Assembly: GCF_000717595.1 (NCBI RefSeq) | Contig: NZ_JNZO01000018.1 | Span: 248,001 to 312,000, forward strand | Reading direction: 5' to 3' | Length of the DNA stretch: 64,000 bases | Source: Streptomyces flavochromogenes | GTDB taxonomy: Bacteria; Actinomycetota; Actinomycetes; Streptomycetales; Streptomycetaceae | The notes under the pieces: model-generated | Told to the model about the DNA's origin: nothing | Seen by the model: only the letters and a program-made list of their open reading frames with translations | The model's database searches: none | Program-made: the position numbers and the translations under genes | Shown here: positions 43,987 to 51,860 of the stretch, piece after piece | Layout of the letters: each line of letters opens with the position of its first letter | Numbering within the stretch: position 1 is the first letter of the stretch

Positions 43987-44014
43987 GTATCCCGTATCCC
44001 GTATCCCGTATTCC
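43987..44014. repeat. heptanucleotide tandem repeat, four units
   Basis: gtatccc is repeated at 43987, 43994 and 44001, with a variant gtattcc at 44008. It lies between the MFS stop and the PPOX ribosome site. Repeats of this kind can change copy number by slippage. Confidence 0.8.
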
Positions 44015-44031
44015 GGTGGTCGACGGGACGG

Positions 44032-45516
44032 CTACATCGACGCGTCGACGCGCTCGGCCGTACGGGGAATGTCCGCGGGGTCGGTGCCGGGACCGGGTCC
44101 GGCGTCGGCAGCCCCCGCCCGGCCGCGGAGGCCGAAGGCGCTGACGAGGGCGGCGACGAGGGCGGCGACGAGCGGCACGACCAGGGCGGCCCGGTAGCCG
44201 TCGAGGAGCGCCGTCGGCGAGGTGCCGTCCGTGGCCGCGATGTTCACCGCGGCGACGGCGGACAGGCCCAGCGCGGCGCCGAACTGGAAGGACGTGTACA
44301 GCAGACCGCCGGCGACGCCCTGCTCCTCCTCGGCGATGCCGTCGGTGGCGGCGATGGTCAGCGGCCCGTAGGCCAGGGAGAAGGCCAGGCCCAGGATGAT
44401 CAGGCTCGGGAACATCGCCAGGTACGTCCAGTCGGCGCCGACCGGCAGGAACAGCGCGTACGACAAGGCGGCGAGGAGCAGACCGCCGAAGATCACCCGG
44501 GCGTTGCCGAACCTGGCCACGAGCCGGGGCGTGAGGGTGGGGGAGAGGACCGCGTCCACACCGATGGCGATGAGGGCGAAGCTGGTCTGCAGGGTCGACC
44601 AGCCGCGCAGCTCCTGCAGGTAGAGCACCGCGATGAACTGGAAGCCGAAGAAGCCCGCGGCGAAGAGCAGTCCCGCCAGGTTGGCGCGGACCAGCGAACC
44701 GTTGCGGAAGAGGCCCAGGCGCACCAGCGGCGAGGGCGATCTGCGCTCGACGGCGACGAAGACCAGGAAGAGCACCAGGCTCGCGGCGACGGTGCCGACC
44801 GTCGACGCCACGGAGACGTGCGCGGCACGCTCGACGCCGAAGACGAGGAGCAGGATGCCGCCGGTGACGCTGATCGAGCCCGCCAGGTCGATGCCCCGGC
44901 CCGCGCGGTCCGGGCGCGGCGACCCCGGGATGAGGGCGATCGCCGCGATCAGGATGAGAAGACTGAGGACGACCGGCGCGAAGAACACCCAGCGCCAGTC
45001 GACGGCGGCCAGCAGGCCGCCCACGACGAGGCCGATCGAGAAGCCGCCGGCCGCGGTGCCGGAGTAGACGAGCAGCGCCTTGTTGCGCTGAGGGCCCTCG
45101 TCGAAGCTGGTGGTGATGATGGACAGGCCGGCCGGAGTCATGAACGCGGCGGCGACACCGGTCACGAAGCGGGCGACGATCAGCATCCAGCCCTCGGTGG
45201 CGAACCCGCCGAGGCCGGAGAAGAGCAGGAAGACCACCAGCCAGAAGACGAACATCCGGCGGCGTCCGAACAGGTCGGCGGCCCGGCCGCCCAGCAGCAT
45301 GAACCCGCCGTAACCGAGTACGTAGGCGCTCATGACCCACTGGAGCATGCCGGTCGACATGTCCAGGTCCTCGCGGATCGACGGCAGGGCCACGTTGAGC
45401 ATGGCCACGTCGATGCCCTCGAGGAAGATCGCGCCGCACAGGACGAACAGCACGCCCCAGGCGCGCCCGCTCATCCGGTCCGTACCGCTGCTCGACGGGG
45501 ATTTCGGGATGGACAC
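44032..45516 (-). CDS. MFS drug exporter, DHA2 family (14 membrane helices)
   Basis: 494 residues. Motif A-like GGRAADLFGRRRMFV, motif C-like AFMTPAGLSIITTSF and the helices from GVLFVLCGAIFLEGIDVAMLNVALP to ALVVPLVAALVAALVSAFG indicate a proton-driven multidrug exporter of the EmrB/QacA type. GTG 45516 is chosen with aggag 8 nt upstream; the longer frame to 45714 is not MFS-like. It is probably the first gene of an operon with the PPOX protein. The 354-bp region upstream contains four 20-bp repeats that may bind a regulator; no regulator gene is adjacent. Confidence 0.9.
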   Translation of the reverse strand: MSIPKSPSSSGTDRMSGRAWGVLFVLCGAIFLEGIDVAMLNVALPSIREDLDMSTGMLQWVMSAYVLGYGGFMLLGGRAADLFGRRRMFVFWLVVFLLFSGLGGFATEGWMLIVARFVTGVAAAFMTPAGLSIITTSFDEGPQRNKALLVYSGTAAGGFSIGLVVGGLLAAVDWRWVFFAPVVLSLLILIAAIALIPGSPRPDRAGRGIDLAGSISVTGGILLLVFGVERAAHVSVASTVGTVAASLVLFLVFVAVERRSPSPLVRLGLFRNGSLVRANLAGLLFAAGFFGFQFIAVLYLQELRGWSTLQTSFALIAIGVDAVLSPTLTPRLVARFGNARVIFGGLLLAALSYALFLPVGADWTYLAMFPSLIILGLAFSLAYGPLTIAATDGIAEEEQGVAGGLLYTSFQFGAALGLSAVAAVNIAATDGTSPTALLDGYRAALVVPLVAALVAALVSAFGLRGRAGAADAGPGPGTDPADIPRTAERVDASM

Positions 45517-45730
45517 AGAATTGCTCCTTGTGCGCGGAGGAATGGTCGTGGGGAATCGGCCGAATTCTTGCGGCAGGCGCGCGGCATTCCCTCGTGATCC
45601 GCGTGAGAAGCCGGCCCGGCAGGGGCGCGGCACAAGGAGAAAGCCGTGCCGCGGGATTCCCACGCGTCGATGGGGAAATCCTGCGGCACGGCGGAGATTC
45701 GGGGAAGAAGGCACTTCGAAGTCACCCGGT

Positions 45731-45810
45731 CACTTCACGGGTACCGACCTCACTTCACGGGTACCGACCTCACCTCACAGGCGCCGGCCTCACTTCACGG
45801 GTACCCGCGT
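45731..45810. repeat. four tandem 20-bp repeats (iterons) upstream of the MFS gene
   Basis: cacttcacgggtaccgacct is exact at 45731 and 45751; variant copies start at 45771 (cacctcacaggcgccggcct) and 45791 (cacttcacgggtacccgcgt). They occupy the 354-bp gap between the MFS start (45516) and the end of the membrane-protein gene (45871); the rest of that gap shows no gene. Confidence 0.85.
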
Positions 45811-45870
45811 CATGGCGTGCGGGGGTGGTCACGGCGCGCGCGGGCGTGGCGGCCGCCGCGCGCGCGGTCC

Positions 45871-46482
45871 TCAGGACTCGCCCGTCACCCGCCGCGCGCC
45901 CCGCCACGCGTACAGGGCCGTGCCCACCGTGAGCGTGGCGACCGCCACGGTCCACGCCCCCGCCTGGGTGCCCGGCTGCATCACCCAGGCCCACCACTGC
46001 GCCCCACCGCCCGGGGTGGACGGGGCCGCGAGATAGACCGTGCCCACGAAGAAGGCCGGCGGCAGCCAGCTCAGCCGGGCGCCCACGACGGCGGCGGCGA
46101 CCGCCGTCACCCCCACGAGCCCGAGGGTGTTGCGTACGGCGGCGAGCGCGCCGAACTGCTCCGCGTGCCCCGGTACCGCCAGGGCGAGCAGCGTGACGGC
46201 GAGGGCGGCCGGGGCGAGTACATGGGCGAGACGGCGGGGCCACCACGCGCGCACGGCCGTACGGTCCAGCTCGTCGCTCGGCGTGTGGAGACTGCTGCCG
46301 ATCGCGGCGGCCGCGAGCAGCGGGCCGAGGACGACGACCGGCAGCCGGGCCGTGTGGTCGAAGTCGGGCCGCGATTCCAGCCACCAGGCCGCCCAGGCGG
46401 CGGCCACCGCCGTTCCGGCGAGGGCGGCCAGGGCACCGGGGAGGGCGCGGGAGCGCAGATAGAGCAGGGCGGAAGGCCTCAC
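45871..46482 (-). CDS. integral membrane protein of ECF/ABC operon
   Basis: 203 residues with about six hydrophobic helices (ALAALAGTAVAAAWAAWWL, LPVVVLGPLLAAAAIGSSL, VLAPAALAVTLLALAVPG, LGLVGVTAVAAAVVGARL, SWLPPAFFVGTVYLA, WTVAVATLTVGTALYAW). No named domain. GTG 46482 overlaps the stop of the preceding gene (GTGA). It is last in the five-gene operon and probably one half of the ABC transporter membrane channel. Confidence 0.8.
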   Translation of the reverse strand: MRPSALLYLRSRALPGALAALAGTAVAAAWAAWWLESRPDFDHTARLPVVVLGPLLAAAAIGSSLHTPSDELDRTAVRAWWPRRLAHVLAPAALAVTLLALAVPGHAEQFGALAAVRNTLGLVGVTAVAAAVVGARLSWLPPAFFVGTVYLAAPSTPGGGAQWWAWVMQPGTQAGAWTVAVATLTVGTALYAWRGARRVTGES

Positions 46483-47807
46483 GGGACCGGCACCTCGTCG
46501 GGGTGGCAGGTGTTCGCCGCCAGGTAGCGGCCCAGGTAATCGCGTTGGGCGGCAGGGGACTTGGCGCGGAGGCGGTCGATGTACGGCCGGGCGGCGGTGG
46601 TGTCGGGGCCGTAGCCCTCGGGGGTCGGCGCCAGCCACTCGATGACGGCGAGGTTGACGATGCTCGCCCGCTCCGCGTCCGGGCCGGTGTTGTCACCCGG
46701 TCGGCACGTGTCCGAGAACAGCCACGACACCGCCGAGTTCAGAAACAGATCCGGGCGCGGGAGCCGGCCACGCACCGCGGCGGTCGCCGCGTTGGGCAGT
46801 TCGACGTCCCCGGGGCGAGGGGGACCGAACGGGCCGCCGACCCAGCGGACCGGGGCGCCGGGCAGCCCCTTGAGGCGCGCGTTGAGCGGGGCGAGCGCCG
46901 CCGTCACCTCCGGCAGCAGGCGTTCGTCCACGGCTGTGAGGCAGACCTGCGGCGTGCCGTCGTCGCAGAGCGGACGGGCCAGGGCCGGGTCCGGACGCCA
47001 CGGTCCCTCGTCCGACGGCAGGCGCAGGATCGCAGCGGCGGCGGCGACCGCCACGGCCAGCGGCACCAGGACGAGCGGACGCAGCCGCGCCCGGCGGATC
47101 CCGTACGCGAGGAGGACGGTGAGCGCGAGTCCGGCCGTCCACGCCATCGACACCGGACCGAACCACCACACCGGCCGGTCCCAGAGGAACTGGTGCTCGG
47201 CGGCGGGGCCGAGCCAGCGGGCGGGGCCCTGGCTGTACGCGCCCGCCCCCAGCACGACGTACCCGACGATGCCCAGGAGCGGGGCCGTCAGCCGCCAGCG
47301 GACCGCACGTCCGACGACATGGCCGACGGCGCCCAGAGCGGCGACGGCGACCGCGTCGGCGGCGAGGAGTTCGAGGAAGGGGCGGCCGCCGGAGGCGTAC
47401 GGCCAGGTCGCGAGGAGACAGACGGCGTCGGCGAGGAGCACGCCCGCGGCCGGCCAGAGCGCGGACGGGGCGACCGCGACGAACAGGCGGCGCAGCGGCG
47501 AGCGGGGTGCGGACTCCCAGAGGTCCAGCGTTCCGCGTCGCCGGTCCCTGCCGCCCTGCCAGCAGCCCGCCGCGAGTGCCAGCGGTCCGGCGAGCAGCCC
47601 GGCCGCCACGTGCAGCAGGTTCGTGGCGTCGGCCCAACGCCCCTGCCAGCCGGGGGTCTTGCCGTACATCGCCACGAGGACGGTGAGCAGGACGGCGGTA
47701 CCGGTCCAGGGGCCCAGTCCGCGGCGCAGCTCGATGAGGACGGGCCTCGGCGCGCGGACGGCCCGTCCGGCGGTCCGGGGCGGGGGAGGGGTGAGGGTGG
47801 CGGTCAC
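46479..47807 (-). CDS. ABC transporter membrane protein with large extracytoplasmic domain
   Basis: 442 residues from GTG 47807. About six hydrophobic segments lie in 30-270 (WTGTAVLLTVLVAMYG, VAAGLLAGPLALAAGC, LLADAVCLLATWPYA, LLGIVGYVVLGAGAY, MAWTAGLALTVLLAYGI, LVLVPLAVAVAAAAAIL). The remaining 170 residues are soluble and contain four Cys (RPLCDDGTPQVCLT, DTCRPG, NTCHPDE), probably two disulfides outside the cell. It is not a recognised transporter family. Overlaps of 4 nt on both sides make it a coupled member of the operon. Confidence 0.8.
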   Translation of the reverse strand: MTATLTPPPPRTAGRAVRAPRPVLIELRRGLGPWTGTAVLLTVLVAMYGKTPGWQGRWADATNLLHVAAGLLAGPLALAAGCWQGGRDRRRGTLDLWESAPRSPLRRLFVAVAPSALWPAAGVLLADAVCLLATWPYASGGRPFLELLAADAVAVAALGAVGHVVGRAVRWRLTAPLLGIVGYVVLGAGAYSQGPARWLGPAAEHQFLWDRPVWWFGPVSMAWTAGLALTVLLAYGIRRARLRPLVLVPLAVAVAAAAAILRLPSDEGPWRPDPALARPLCDDGTPQVCLTAVDERLLPEVTAALAPLNARLKGLPGAPVRWVGGPFGPPRPGDVELPNAATAAVRGRLPRPDLFLNSAVSWLFSDTCRPGDNTGPDAERASIVNLAVIEWLAPTPEGYGPDTTAARPYIDRLRAKSPAAQRDYLGRYLAANTCHPDEVPVP

Positions 47808-48601
47808 CGGAGTGCTCCCTTCGCGGTGTGCGAGGGGGTTCGGTGGGCGTGCAGGGCGGCCGTGTAGCCGCGCTCGACGGCGTGGGTCGTGGAGTCGTTC
47901 CCGTCCGGGGACTCCCCGCCGAGCGCGGTGAGTTCCGCCGTCGAGCCCTGGAAGGCGAGGCGGCCCGACTCGATGAGGGCGACGTCGGTGCAGGCCGCGG
48001 CCACGTCCTCCACCAGGTGCGTGGAGACCACCACCGTCGCCTCCGTGCCCAACTCCCGCAGCAGCGAACGGAAATCGACCCGCTGCTCCGGGTCGAGACC
48101 GGCCGTCGGCTCGTCGAGCAGCAGCAGTTCGGGCTCGTTCACGATGGCCTGGGCGATTCCGGCGCGCCGGACCATGCCGCCCGAGAGCGTCTTCATCCTC
48201 GCGTCGATCCGGTCGCCGAGCCCGACCCGTGCCACGGCGTGCTCCACGGCAGCCGGGACCCGCTCGGCCGGCACCTCCTTGAGCCAGGCGACGTAGGCCA
48301 CGAACTCCCGCACGGTGAAGGCCGGGTAGTGGCCGAAGTCCTGCGGCAGATAGCCGAGCCGGCGCCGGATGCCGGTGCGTTCGCGATGACTGGTCGCGTC
48401 CCCGCCGAGCAGCTCCACCCGGCCGGAGGAGGGTGCGGCGACGGTCGCGAGGACCCGGATGAGGGAGGTCTTTCCGGCGCCGTTCGGGCCGAGCAGGCCG
48501 TGGACGCCGGGACCGAGGGACAGGTCGAGCCGGTCGAGGGCGACGGTACGGCGATGGCGGACGGTCAGTCCGCTCACCGCGACGGCGGTCGAGACGTTCA
48601 C
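47804..48601 (-). CDS. ABC transporter ATP-binding protein
   Basis: 265 residues from GTG 48601. Walker A GPNGAGKTS, Q-loop LPQDFGHYPAFTVREFVAY, signature LSGGMVRRAGIAQA and Walker B LLLLDEPTAGLDPEQR are complete. It is the exporter/NatA-like type used for antibiotic export or self-protection and for cell-envelope processes. It partners with the two membrane proteins that follow. Substrate unknown. 4-nt overlaps at both ends. Confidence 0.92.
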   Translation of the reverse strand: MNVSTAVAVSGLTVRHRRTVALDRLDLSLGPGVHGLLGPNGAGKTSLIRVLATVAAPSSGRVELLGGDATSHRERTGIRRRLGYLPQDFGHYPAFTVREFVAYVAWLKEVPAERVPAAVEHAVARVGLGDRIDARMKTLSGGMVRRAGIAQAIVNEPELLLLDEPTAGLDPEQRVDFRSLLRELGTEATVVVSTHLVEDVAAACTDVALIESGRLAFQGSTAELTALGGESPDGNDSTTHAVERGYTAALHAHRTPSHTAKGALR

Positions 48602-49680
48602 CGGGACTCCAGGTGGTCGAAGGAACGGCGCCGCAGCACGAGGAGGGCCGCGCAGGCCAGCGCTGCGGCGGCCCACCCCCCCTGGGCGGCGGGGCCGGAG
48701 AAGTACAGGGCGAGCGCGGTGGCCGAAGCGGCCGTGTCCACGGGCCCGAGCAGCGGACCCGTGACGGCGAGCAGCCACCCGCCGCCGAGCGTCGCGGCCG
48801 CCGCACGGCAGCCGACGAACGAGCCGAGTGCGAGCGTGGCCAGCGTCAGCGCCAGGCCGGGCAGCAGCCAGGCGGCGGCTCCCGGGAAGCCGGCCACCGG
48901 CGGCAGCAGCGCGCCGCCCGCGGTCAGCAGCGGTACGCAGACGGCGAGGACGGCGGCGGTACGGGTGAGCAGCAGCCGCAGCCCGCCGGACGGGGTGGCG
49001 GCGGTGATCTCGTACAGCGGATCGGCATGACGTCCGTACGAGACGGCGACGCCGGCGAGCGGAAGGACCGGCGAGAGGGCGAGCAGCAGACTCCGCGCCC
49101 CCTGGACCCCGGCTCCGTAGGCGAGCCCGTAGGCCCCACCGACGACCAGCATCACGGCCACCACCCAGGACCCGCGCAGGGCGGGCCCGACGGCCCACCA
49201 GAGCCGCGCCCACCGGCCGAAGGGGGTGGGGGCGTGCGGGGTGGGGGTGTGCGCGACGCGGGTGGGCCGGGCGCCGGGGGTGGCGGATTCAGGTCGGAGC
49301 CCGGGCGAGGTGGTGGGTCCGGGTCGCCGCCCCAGGGAGGCGACGGCTGCGATCCGGCGGCCGAGGGGGGCGCCGGGTGCGGTCCGGTGGGCGGGGGAAC
49401 CCGGGCGTACGGCCCGGGCGCCCTCCCGTGCCCGACCGGGTCCGAGGGACGCCAGCAGCTCGGCGCGGACGCTCGCCAGCACCGGGCCGGCCGTTCCGGC
49501 CCGTACGGCGGCCGAGACGCGGCCGGCGCAGCCCGCGCAGGACTCGACGTGCTTCTCCAGCGACCAGGCGTCGGTCTCGGCGGCCGACCCGTCGGCGTAC
49601 CGGCGCGCGAGGGCGTCGCTGACGTGCCAGGGGAGCCCGGGGCTCCCGGGGACGTCGGCAGGGGGGCGTCGTGTCGTCAT
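48598..49680 (-). CDS. zinc-finger (zf-HC2-like) membrane protein, candidate anti-sigma factor / permease
   Basis: 360 residues. The N terminus has a zf-HC2-like HVESCAGCAG (about 44-53; His-x3-Cys-x2-Cys), as in anti-sigma factors. A disordered Pro/Arg region follows, then about six membrane helices (WVVAVMLVVGGAYGLAYG ... ALACAALLVLRRR). This combines a sigma-binding domain with a permease-like body, so it could both hold the ECF sigma factor and belong to the ABC complex. Overlaps the sigma gene by 4 nt (ATGA). Confidence 0.82.
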   Translation of the reverse strand: MTTRRPPADVPGSPGLPWHVSDALARRYADGSAAETDAWSLEKHVESCAGCAGRVSAAVRAGTAGPVLASVRAELLASLGPGRAREGARAVRPGSPAHRTAPGAPLGRRIAAVASLGRRPGPTTSPGLRPESATPGARPTRVAHTPTPHAPTPFGRWARLWWAVGPALRGSWVVAVMLVVGGAYGLAYGAGVQGARSLLLALSPVLPLAGVAVSYGRHADPLYEITAATPSGGLRLLLTRTAAVLAVCVPLLTAGGALLPPVAGFPGAAAWLLPGLALTLATLALGSFVGCRAAAATLGGGWLLAVTGPLLGPVDTAASATALALYFSGPAAQGGWAAAALACAALLVLRRRSFDHLESR

Positions 49681-50297
49681 GCGGTGCCTCCCAAGGCGTG
49701 TGGGCCACCGGGGTGGGCCGCCCCGAGCGCGGCGCGCAGTTCGCGGCGGGCGCGCAGGGCGCGGGTCTTGACCGTGCCCTCGGGTATGCCGAGGAGCCGG
49801 GCGGTCTCGCGGGTCGTCAGGCCGTCGACGACGGTCGCCCGCAGGACCTCGGCGAGCTCGGGCGAGATCCGGTCGAGGGCCGCGCCCACCTCCCCGTACT
49901 CCAGTCCGGCGAGCACGCGGTCCTCGGCGGAGGACGGCTCCGTGGGCACGGCGGCGTGTTCGGCCGCCCGTTCCACGACGCGTTCCGCGCGGGCCCGGGC
50001 CCGCTGCGCGTCCACGAGGCGCCGGGCCGCGATCACCCAGATCCAGCCACCGGCCTCGCCCCGGCCCCGGTGGCCGCCCGCCGAGCGCCAGACCGTGACG
50101 AAGGTGTCCTGGAGGACCTCCCGTACGGTCTCCTCGTCCGGGCAGCGCCGGGCGAGGCGCGCGTGCAGCCAGCCGGCGTGCCGGTCGTACAGCACGGCGA
50201 GCGCCTCGGAGTCTCCCCGGGCGACCGCGCGCAGCAGCGCCGCGTCGTCCTCGTCGCCCCCGGAGGGGCCTCCCCCTGCGGGGCGCAACAGTCTCAC
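49677..50297 (-). CDS. ECF RNA polymerase sigma factor
   Basis: 206 residues from GTG 50297. Region 2 is seen in ALLRAVARGDSEALAVLYDRHAGWLHARLARR and EVLQDTFVTVWRSAG; region 4 in LDRISPELAEVLRATVVDGLTTRETARLLGIPEGTVKTRALRARRELR. It should direct transcription of its own operon, being the first of five genes linked by 4-nt overlaps. The first dozen residues (LLRPAGGGPSGGDEDD) are encoded by a palindromic repeat and are not sigma-like. Confidence 0.92.
   Translation of the reverse strand: MRLLRPAGGGPSGGDEDDAALLRAVARGDSEALAVLYDRHAGWLHARLARRCPDEETVREVLQDTFVTVWRSAGGHRGRGEAGGWIWVIAARRLVDAQRARARAERVVERAAEHAAVPTEPSSAEDRVLAGLEYGEVGAALDRISPELAEVLRATVVDGLTTRETARLLGIPEGTVKTRALRARRELRAALGAAHPGGPHALGGTA
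50254..50285. repeat. REP-like GC palindrome at the 5' end of the ECF sigma gene
   Basis: tcgcccccggaggggcctcc is followed by ccctgcggggc. The stretch forms nested short hairpins (cccc/gggg, ggaggggcctcc) and encodes the Pro/Gly-rich start of the sigma factor. It is like repeats common in Streptomyces (from memory). Confidence 0.5.
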
Positions 50298-50428
50298 GCC
50301 TTCCCTATCGCGCGCGTGCCCCGGTTCGGTTCTCCGTGCCGGGCCCGATTCGGGAGTCCACCGGTCCGGTGCGGGAGTACGGCGGCCCTTTCAGGGGCTC
50401 GCCGGCGGGGGTCCGCCGGCGGTCCGGC

Positions 50429-51013
50429 TCAGGGGTTCGTCGGCGGGCCGCCCTCCGGGAGGGCGGCGAAGACCCGCTGGAGCGCGGCCGGGCGCTCGCC
50501 GTCGCCCGAGACGACGAGGCGGTGGCGGTACGTCACGTAGTACTGGAAGCCGTCGAAGACCGGGCCGCCCGTCGGCCGCTCCGGGACCCGGGCGTACGCG
50601 GGGTCCTCCAGGGCGGCCCGGAGCTCGGCGGCCTCGGCGGGGGTCTGCCGGCCGGTGCGCGGCGCCTTGGTGCCGGAGCGGCTGGTCCAGGAGCCGTCGT
50701 AGTGGACGACGAGCTTGTTGCGGACACCGGCGAGGCCGCCGTTGACGACGACCTCGACGAGGACCTCGGCCGGGTGGGGGTCCGCCGTGGGGGTGCCGGG
50801 CGCGGCGGTGGTCCCCGGCACCGTCGTGACTCCTGGGGTCGCCGTGGCCCCCGGGGCCGTCGTCGTGGCGGCCGGCTCGGCGGGTCCGCTCAGCTCCGAC
50901 GGCGGTCCGCCCGGCGCGGGCGGCGTCTCCGGCCCGCAGCCGCTCGCACCACCGACCAGGACCCCCACCAGAAGCAGGGTCCCGCACCACGTCACCCGTA
51001 CGCCTCTCACCAT
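50429..51013 (-). CDS. putative secreted lipoprotein, uncharacterised
   Basis: 194 residues. A lipoprotein signal (LLLVGVLVGGASGC, acylated Cys at about residue 26) is followed by a Pro/Ala/Thr-rich spacer with PGxT repeats. The C-terminal globular part (about 75-190) includes LVVHYDGSWTSRSGTKAPRT and FDGFQYYVTYRHRLVVSGD, rich in beta strands. No family recognised. ATG 51013 is chosen because it puts the signal peptide at the start. It stands alone, 131 bp from the sigma gene. Confidence 0.75.
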   Translation of the reverse strand: MVRGVRVTWCGTLLLVGVLVGGASGCGPETPPAPGGPPSELSGPAEPAATTTAPGATATPGVTTVPGTTAAPGTPTADPHPAEVLVEVVVNGGLAGVRNKLVVHYDGSWTSRSGTKAPRTGRQTPAEAAELRAALEDPAYARVPERPTGGPVFDGFQYYVTYRHRLVVSGDGERPAALQRVFAALPEGGPPTNP

Positions 51014-51082
51014 GGACCGAGCATGCCAAGGGACGGGCACCGCGCGCAGCCGGACGGTCAGGTTCGGGCCCGGACCCGACCG

Positions 51083-51730
51083 TCAGCCGGTCCCGCCGCC
51101 GTCCCGGACGATGCCGGTGAGCGGACCGCGGTAGCGCCAGTCGAGGGAGTCGTACAGCGCGAGGCCGTCCGTGGTCGCGGAGAGCACGCCGGTCTCGGCG
51201 CCGGCCTGCGCGGCGGCCGCCTCCAGGGTGCGCATGACGTTGGCGCCGAGCCCCCGCCGCCGGTGCGCGGGGTCGGTCTCGATCTGGTCGGCGACGGCCG
51301 TGGAACCGGTCGGGGCGATCCGGCCGCTCGCGGCGAGGGTGCCGTCGGGCGCCAGGACGCGGACCCGGATGACACCGTCCCGGACCTCGGTGGTCCGCGC
51401 GTACCCCTCGGGCGGGGCGGGCCGGGCGCCGGGGTCCAGCGGCTTGATCATCATGAAGCCCGGGTCGTCGGGGACCGTCCATCCCTCCGTGATCCACGCG
51501 TGCGCGTCCGCGGGCTCGGCCATGATCTTGAGCCAGCTGTACGGGGTGGTCAGCCGGGCGCAGAGTGCGCCGACGGTGGCCGCGTCGGGAGCGGGCAGGA
51601 CATGCCGTACGACGTGCCGGGGCAGCCCCACGTCGATCCGGTGGCCCCACGGCTCGTGGACGGCGGCCGGGGTCCCGCGGGAGACGGTCCAGCCCGCGAC
51701 CCATGCCGATGTAAGAGCTGCAATATCCAT
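51083..51730 (-). CDS. GNAT family N-acetyltransferase
   Basis: 215 residues. The GNAT core is C-terminal: VIRVRVLAPDGTLAASGRI, then DQIETDPAHRRRGLGANVMRTLEAAAAQ (acetyl-CoA loop RRRGLG) and LSATTDGLALYDSLDWRY. The N-terminal half is a helical extension (TPYSWLKIMAEPADAHAWI). Substrate unknown. ATG 51730 is used. Divergent from lon by 130 bp. Confidence 0.83.
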   Translation of the reverse strand: MDIAALTSAWVAGWTVSRGTPAAVHEPWGHRIDVGLPRHVVRHVLPAPDAATVGALCARLTTPYSWLKIMAEPADAHAWITEGWTVPDDPGFMMIKPLDPGARPAPPEGYARTTEVRDGVIRVRVLAPDGTLAASGRIAPTGSTAVADQIETDPAHRRRGLGANVMRTLEAAAAQAGAETGVLSATTDGLALYDSLDWRYRGPLTGIVRDGGGTG

Positions 51731-51819
51731 GCAGTCATTACATCGGTCGAAAGTGGCCCGTGCGAGGGTGATCGCTCAGAGCGAACGGACGTCCGGGAAC
51801 ATTCATGGGCTCACATGCA

Positions 51820-51838
51820 TTGAGTCGGCATAGCTCAA
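51820..51838 (+). promoter_or_regulatory. HAIR-like element (HspR binding site) upstream of lon
   Basis: TTGAGT-N7-GCTCAA at 51820-51838 matches the HspR inverted repeat (CTTGAGT-N7-ACTCAAG) at 11 of 12 inner arm positions. It lies 22 bp before the lon start codon. In Streptomyces lon is a known HspR regulon member, so heat-shock control is expected. Confidence 0.75.
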
Positions 51839-51860
51839 CTTGACTGCCGAAGGGGAGATC

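Noticed and set aside
45731..45810. CRISPR array
   Set aside because: The 20-bp units are directly adjacent without spacers and no cas genes are present.
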